From assembly GCF_023701525.1 (NCBI RefSeq), contig NZ_JAMQAW010000010.1, forward strand, positions 1 through 64,000: a stretch of DNA of 64,000 nucleotides, given 5' to 3'. Of this stretch, positions 59,988 through 64,000 are shown piece after piece; position 1 is the first letter of the stretch; every line of letters starts with the position of its first letter. The notes under the pieces are model-generated. The model worked only from the letters and a program-made list of their open reading frames with translations. It was not told where the DNA came from and made no database searches. Source of the DNA: Streptomyces albipurpureus. GTDB taxonomy: Bacteria; Actinomycetota; Actinomycetes; Streptomycetales; Streptomycetaceae. Made by a program: the position numbers and the translations under genes.

Positions 59988-60561
59988 CGGCGGCGAGCGC
60001 GAGGAAGCCAAGGATCGGCTGCTGTCCGGGGCGAGCGCCGCCCCGCGCTCGCGGGTGCGTCTCGACCTGCCGCGGGCATCGCGCCGTACGCTGCTGCCGG
60101 AGTACGACCCCGAGGCGTTCGGCAGGCTCTCGGAGCGGATCGCGCGCTTCCTGGGAACCGGTCGGTTCATCGTCTGGATGACGCTGACCATCATCCTGTG
60201 GGTGGTGTGGAACATCTGGGCCCCGGAGCCGCTGCGCTTCGACCAGTACCCGTTCATCTTCCTGACCCTGATGCTCTCCCTCCAGGCCTCCTACGCGGCC
60301 CCGCTGATCCTGCTGGCACAGAACCGCCAGGACGACCGGGACAAGGTCACCCATGAACAGGACCGCAAGCAGAACGAGCGCTCCATCGCGGACACCGAGT
60401 TCCTGACCCGGGAGATCGCCGCCCTGCGGATGGGCCTGGGCGAGGTGGCCACACGGGACTGGATTCGCTCCGAGATCCAGGACCTGCTCAGGGAGACAAC
60501 CGACCGCCGGGCCCTGCTGCCGCCCGAGGGCGGGGCAAGGAGTGATGAAACCGACCGGTGA
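59980..60561 (+). CDS. DUF1003 membrane protein
   Basis: ATG 59980 gives 193 residues. Two membrane helices lie at about 65-110 (FIVWMTLTIILWVVWNIW and YPFIFLTLMLSLQASYAAPLI), with a charged coiled C-terminus of NRQDDRDKVTHEQDRKQNE type. This is the DUF1003 pattern. It overlaps the MgtE-N gene by 8 nt (GAGGAG ribosome site), so both are coupled and may be one functional unit. Role in cation handling is inferred. Confidence 0.9.
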   Translation: MGSGGEREEAKDRLLSGASAAPRSRVRLDLPRASRRTLLPEYDPEAFGRLSERIARFLGTGRFIVWMTLTIILWVVWNIWAPEPLRFDQYPFIFLTLMLSLQASYAAPLILLAQNRQDDRDKVTHEQDRKQNERSIADTEFLTREIAALRMGLGEVATRDWIRSEIQDLLRETTDRRALLPPEGGARSDETDR

Positions 60562-60603
60562 CGGGCTTCCCGGGGGCGGCATGCGGCGCCGTACCATCGT
60601 CGT

Positions 60604-61737
60604 ATGGCTACGGAAGACGCGGTGCTTGAAGCACTGGCGACGGTGAACGACCCCGAAATCCACCGACCAATCACCGAACTCGGCATGGTCAAGTCGGTCG
60701 TGGTGGGGACGGACGGCGCGGTGGCCGTCACGATCTACCTCACCGTCTCCGGCTGCCCGATGCGCGAGACGATCACCAACAATGTCACCGAAGCGGTGCA
60801 GCGCGTCGATGGAGTCACACGCGTCGATGTCACGCTCGATGTGATGAGTGACGAGCAACGTCGCGAACTGGCGTCCTCCCTGCGGGGCGGCACCGCGGAG
60901 CGCGAGGTGCCCTTTGCCCAACCCGGCTCGCTGACCAGGGTCTACGCGGTCGCCTCCGGTAAGGGCGGAGTCGGGAAGTCCTCGGTGACGGTGAACCTGG
61001 CCGCGGCGATGGCAGCCGACGGGCTCAAGGTCGGCGTCGTCGACGCGGACATCTACGGTCACTCGGTGCCCCGCATGCTGGGCGCGGACGGACGTCCCAC
61101 CCAGGTCGAGAACATGATCATGCCCCCGTCGGCACATGGGGTGAAGGTGATCTCGATCGGGATGTTCACCCCGGGCAACGCCCCGGTGGTGTGGCGCGGC
61201 CCGATGCTCCACCGCGCGCTCCAGCAGTTCCTCGCGGATGTGTACTGGGGCGATCTGGACGTCCTGCTGCTCGATCTGCCCCCCGGTACCGGCGATATCG
61301 CCATCTCGGTGGCCCAACTGGTACCCAATGCGGAGATCCTGGTCGTCACCACTCCCCAGCAGGCAGCGGCCGAGGTGGCCGAGCGGGCCGGCTCCATCGC
61401 GGTGCAGACCCATCAGAAGATCGTCGGTGTGGTGGAGAACATGGCGGGCCTGCCCTGCCCGCACTGTGACGAGATGGTCGATGTCTTCGGCAGCGGCGGC
61501 GGCCAGCGGGTCGCCGAGGGACTGACCAAGACCACCGGCGCCCATGTGCCGGTGCTGGGCTCCATCCCGATCGACGTACGGCTCCGGGAAGGCGGCGACG
61601 ACGGCAGGCCGGTGGTGCTCACCGATCCGGAGTCCCCGGCCGGTGCGGCGCTGCGCGCCATCGCGGGCAAGTTGGGTGGCCGACAGCGCGGGCTGTCCGG
61701 GATGAGCCTGGGCATCACCCCGAAGAACAAGTTCTAG
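60604..61737 (+). CDS. mrp: Mrp/ApbC-type iron-sulfur cluster carrier ATPase
   Basis: This 377-residue protein has an N-terminal DUF59 domain (NDPEIHRPI) and a P-loop NTPase with GKGGVGKS at 119-126 and DIYGHSVPR. The C-terminal CPHC pair carries the bridging cluster. It would deliver Fe-S clusters to apoproteins. Gene position after MgtE-N and DUF1003 is as in mycobacteria by recollection. GGCGGCATG-like context without a strong ribosome site lies upstream. A palindromic terminator follows at 61833. Confidence 0.95.
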   Translation: MATEDAVLEALATVNDPEIHRPITELGMVKSVVVGTDGAVAVTIYLTVSGCPMRETITNNVTEAVQRVDGVTRVDVTLDVMSDEQRRELASSLRGGTAEREVPFAQPGSLTRVYAVASGKGGVGKSSVTVNLAAAMAADGLKVGVVDADIYGHSVPRMLGADGRPTQVENMIMPPSAHGVKVISIGMFTPGNAPVVWRGPMLHRALQQFLADVYWGDLDVLLLDLPPGTGDIAISVAQLVPNAEILVVTTPQQAAAEVAERAGSIAVQTHQKIVGVVENMAGLPCPHCDEMVDVFGSGGGQRVAEGLTKTTGAHVPVLGSIPIDVRLREGGDDGRPVVLTDPESPAGAALRAIAGKLGGRQRGLSGMSLGITPKNKF

Positions 61738-61832
61738 CGATGGTCCCTGCCGAGCGGGTCCTGCCGATGTGAGCCCGCCCGGCGGCTTCGTCCGAAGATC
61801 CGTGGCCCCGGGCGGGAGCCCACGGAAGCGGA

Positions 61833-61872
61833 CCGCCCTGCCCGCCCGTCGATCGACGGGCGGGCAGGGCGG
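61833..61872. terminator. 40-nt perfect palindrome terminator between convergent genes
   Basis: A 20+20 perfect inverted repeat (starting CCGCCCTGCC, ending GGCAGGGCGG) with no spacer lies between mrp and the hypothetical gene. It can act in both directions. Confidence 0.88.
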
Positions 61873-61927
61873 AAACCCGTGCCGAAGGCACTCGACGTCA
61901 GCCGTAAGGCGGTCAGCCGTACAGCGG

Positions 61928-62620
61928 TCAGACGTACGGGCCGAGGTCGCGCACCTCGGAGAAGCCGAGGCCGTAGGCGCTCATGCCGCGCCCGTAGGCC
62001 CCGATGTGCACTCCGCCGTGGGTGGACCCCGCCAGCACCCAGCCGAACTCCGACTCACGGTAGTGAAACGTGGTGGGTTCCCCGTCCACGGGCAGTGAGA
62101 GCGTGGACCAGGCCGATCCGCTGAGGTCGTCCGCCAACTCGAACGCGGTCTCCGTCTGCTGGTCCAGCCAGTCGTCCCGCAGGGTGTGGTCGAGCTGGGG
62201 AGGCCAGGTGTGGGCCAGTAGGCCCGAGCCGGCCAGCCAGGCGGCGGATGAGGCCGTGGTGGCGTCCAGCACCCCCGTACCGTCTCCGCTGCGCCGCACC
62301 GGGCTGGCGGCCACCGTGATGACCACCGCGAACCGTTCCTTCTCCACGGCGGTCGCCTCGGTCCGTATCGACGGCTCGTCGCCATGGCCCATCGAACCGT
62401 GCTGAACCACTCCGTCGGCCGCGGAGCCGACCTGCATCAGCCAGCGCGGGCCGGTGAAGGCATCGTCCAGGCCGTACCAGGGGAACTGCGCGCGGGCGTA
62501 TGCGTCCGGCGTGCCCTGGGCCGCGGTCCCGGTGCGCTCCGCTTGGTGCGGGTCCTCAGCGCCGGGAGCGGGGGATTCATTGGCCGTGTTCTGCGCCGTC
62601 AGCCGACTGGTCGTCTCCAT
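61928..62620 (-). CDS. conserved hypothetical protein, 230 residues
   Basis: ATG 62620 follows GGAGGCGG. The protein has a short disordered N-terminus, then FPWYGLDDAFTG, a Trp/Gly-rich body and a C-terminus with FHYRESEFGWVLAGS and GVHIGAYGRGM. It has no signal peptide and no cysteine motif. The family is not recognised. It lies upstream of a strong bidirectional terminator and 121 nt after the tatB stop, on the same strand. Confidence 0.7.
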   Translation of the reverse strand: METTSRLTAQNTANESPAPGAEDPHQAERTGTAAQGTPDAYARAQFPWYGLDDAFTGPRWLMQVGSAADGVVQHGSMGHGDEPSIRTEATAVEKERFAVVITVAASPVRRSGDGTGVLDATTASSAAWLAGSGLLAHTWPPQLDHTLRDDWLDQQTETAFELADDLSGSAWSTLSLPVDGEPTTFHYRESEFGWVLAGSTHGGVHIGAYGRGMSAYGLGFSEVRDLGPYV

Positions 62621-62741
62621 CTACCGGGCCGCCTCCTCTGTGTCCGAGGTCTGGAGCGGACCCGCCCCCCTCGGGCGTCCTCGCGTCCTGACAGATGGAG
62701 AGAATAGCCACCCGGCCCCGGGTCGCAGGGATTGACCGTGC

Positions 62742-63188
62742 TCAGGTGGCGTCGGAGTCGAACGGCGGACGCTCGTCCTTGACGGACTGATCGCGCTTCT
62801 TGAGCAGGTCGGGGGTGCCGGATGAGCCATTGACAGCGGCCGGGACCGAGGGGGTCGAATCGGTGTCGTTGACGGCGTCCGCGACCTCGTTGAGATCCTT
62901 GCTGAAGTCGAAGGAACTGCGCAGTTCCTTCAGCTCACGCAGGTCGTCGCTCTCGCTCATGTGCTTGCGGATGAACGTCTTGGGGTTCAGGTCCTCGAAT
63001 TCGAAGTCCTTGAACTCCGGGCCCAACTCGCTCCGGATGTCGTGCTTGGCGTTGTCGGAGAACTCGCGGATCTTCCGGATGAAGCCGGCGACATCCTGAA
63101 TGACCTTCGGCAGCTTCTCGGGGCCGAAGATGAGCACGGCGAGCACCACGAGAGTCGTCAGCTCCAGTACGCCTATGTCATTGAACAC
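62742..63188 (-). CDS. tatB: Sec-independent protein translocase protein TatB
   Basis: GTG 63188 has GAGGAG upstream and gives 148 residues. The single N-terminal membrane helix (VLELTTLVVLAVLIFGPEKLP) with the FGPEKLP turn, then an amphipathic helix (IRKIREFSD), define TatB. TatB binds twin-arginine substrates with TatC. The C-terminus is acidic. Gene order htrA-tatB matches mycobacteria, by recollection. Confidence 0.95.
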   Translation of the reverse strand: MFNDIGVLELTTLVVLAVLIFGPEKLPKVIQDVAGFIRKIREFSDNAKHDIRSELGPEFKDFEFEDLNPKTFIRKHMSESDDLRELKELRSSFDFSKDLNEVADAVNDTDSTPSVPAAVNGSSGTPDLLKKRDQSVKDERPPFDSDAT

Positions 63189-63451
63189 CCTGTCGCTCCT
63201 CGTGTTCTCCGCTGATTCCCCGGCTCGGAGGGCGGACGGGCGTCCGAGCCCGATCCAAGGTACCCGCCAGGACTTCCGAGAGTCACGTGCTGGTATGCCC
63301 TCATCCGCGATTGGCTCTCGAAGGTCACCGGTCGTTCATCCGTCGTTGGCGGCACAGGCCCTCCCCCGGAGCCGTGAGGCGTCCTCGCTGCCCGGGGTCG
63401 TTGGGCCGTGCCCGCGAGTGGAGTGGCGGTGGGCCGCCGGGCTGGGCCGGG

Positions 63452-64000
63452 TCAGGTGCCGCCGGCGGAACCGAGGGTCAGCGTCAGAGATCGTTCCTTG
63501 CCCGCTCGGGTGAGGGTCAGCTCCAACGTGTCCCCCGGCCGATGGGAACGGATCTTGACGATGAGCTCCTCACCGCTGTGCACCCGCTGGCCGTCGACCT
63601 TGGTGATGACGTCGCCCGGCTTGACGCCTGCCTTGGCACTGGGCCCGCCCGGTGTCACGGACGGGGAGTCGTCCTTGCCCTTGTCGCCGACGCGTGCGCC
63701 GTCGCCGGTGTACTTCATGTCGAGGCTGACACCGATCACGGGGTGAGTGGCCTTACCGGTGTTGATCAGTTCCTCGGCCACCCGCTTGCCCTGGTTGATG
63801 GGGATGGCGAAACCGAGCCCGATGGAACCCGACTGGCTGCCTTCCCCGCCGCCGGTGTCCGCCGCGCGAATGGCGCTGTTGATGCCGATGACCCGGGCCT
63901 GGGTGTCCACCAGCGGACCGCCGGAGTTGCCGGGGTTTATCGGGGCGTCGGTCTGGAGCGCGTCGACATAGCTGACATCGCTGCCGTCGCCCTTCTCGCC
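63452..64000 (-). CDS. HtrA-like S1C serine protease, 3' part (truncated by window end)
   Basis: The 183 visible codons run off the right edge in frame. They include the catalytic NPGNSGGPL and the flanking strands of the protease domain. A C-terminal PDZ domain (about the last 100 residues) contains [10 protein letters not shown] and [16 protein letters not shown]. This is the 3' end of a DegP/HtrA-type secreted protease; an N-terminal membrane segment would be outside the window. Upstream neighbours in mycobacteria are rseA and sigE, so those may continue beyond. Confidence 0.93.
   Translation of the reverse strand, partial: GEKGDGSDVSYVDALQTDAPINPGNSGGPLVDTQARVIGINSAIRAADTGGGEGSQSGSIGLGFAIPINQGKRVAEELINTGKATHPVIGVSLDMKYTGDGARVGDKGKDDSPSVTPGGPSAKAGVKPGDVITKVDGQRVHSGEELIVKIRSHRPGDTLELTLTRAGKERSLTLTLGSAGGT

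Noticed and set aside
1..64000. Search for tRNA, rRNA, CRISPR arrays and IS elements
   Set aside because: No cloverleaf, repeat-spacer array or transposase frame was recognised by eye. A covariance-model and IS search could overturn this.

Overview
The window reads as a chromosomal core segment of a Streptomyces-type actinobacterium. The evidence is very high GC with G/C-ending codons, frequent GTG starts, and families typical of the group (WhiB/WblC, AdnAB, UvrD2, mycoredoxin, DUF3107, DUF3152, DUF2342, TerD, TatB). No IS element, prophage, CRISPR array, rRNA or tRNA was recognised. From memory of gene order, about 0-50 kb resembles the M. tuberculosis block around Rv3194c-Rv3211 and about 56-64 kb resembles the block around Rv1223-Rv1239c. 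The two blocks would then be adjacent here.

Layout. 0-10.3 kb: PDZ/Lon-like secreted protease, a one-TM peptide, MoaE, an atypical SDR, a DUF2342 zincin-like protein overlapping a Nudix hydrolase, a three-gene TerD/AIM24 operon, and a YgjP-type metallopeptidase. 10.5-18.3 kb: an E1/ThiF-like protein, an ABC1-type kinase, and then a minus-strand set. That set is UvrD2, the WblC resistance regulator with a long leader (promoter, 108-codon uORF, intrinsic terminator), an Arg-rich peptide and a two-CxxC protein. A mycoredoxin follows on the plus strand. 18.6-29.7 kb: a minus-strand DNA repair and nucleotide cluster of alkyltransferase-like protein, AdnA, AdnB, M20 dipeptidase and NudC. 29.9-36.6 kb: a large kinase-like/flippase-like membrane protein and two tandem S33 lipoprotein peptidases. 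37.2-44.1 kb (minus): MoeZ, a spherulin-4/GH135-like protein overlapping a nucleotide-sugar epimerase-like protein, a membrane-anchored metzincin (DUF3152) and an alpha/beta hydrolase. 44.3-52.1 kb: small acidic protein, TetR regulator, DUF3107, small membrane protein, ferritin-like protein, DEAD-box helicase, hydrolase, NYN protein and a hidden 50-residue gene. 52.2-55.4 kb (minus): MarC, PHP phosphoesterase, a DUF6758-like protein and a SUFU-like protein. 55.9-64 kb: CorA, a small hypothetical, an LppX/LprG-like lipoprotein, an MgtE-N/CBS protein with no membrane domain, DUF1003, Mrp, a hypothetical, TatB, and the 3' part of an HtrA-like protease cut by the window end.

How the parts work together. 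Genome maintenance is concentrated at 15.5-29.7 kb (UvrD2, AdnAB, ATL, NudC). Redox and translation-stress functions sit beside it (mycoredoxin, WblC). Envelope and secretion functions dominate the rest (PDZ/Lon, DUF3152, S33 lipoproteins, TatB, HtrA, flippase-like protein, CorA/MgtE-N). The best-supported regulatory system is the wblC leader. The least explained items are the E1-like protein with a possible winged-helix N-terminus, the GH135/epimerase pair, the kinase-flippase fusion and the TerD-AIM24 triad.
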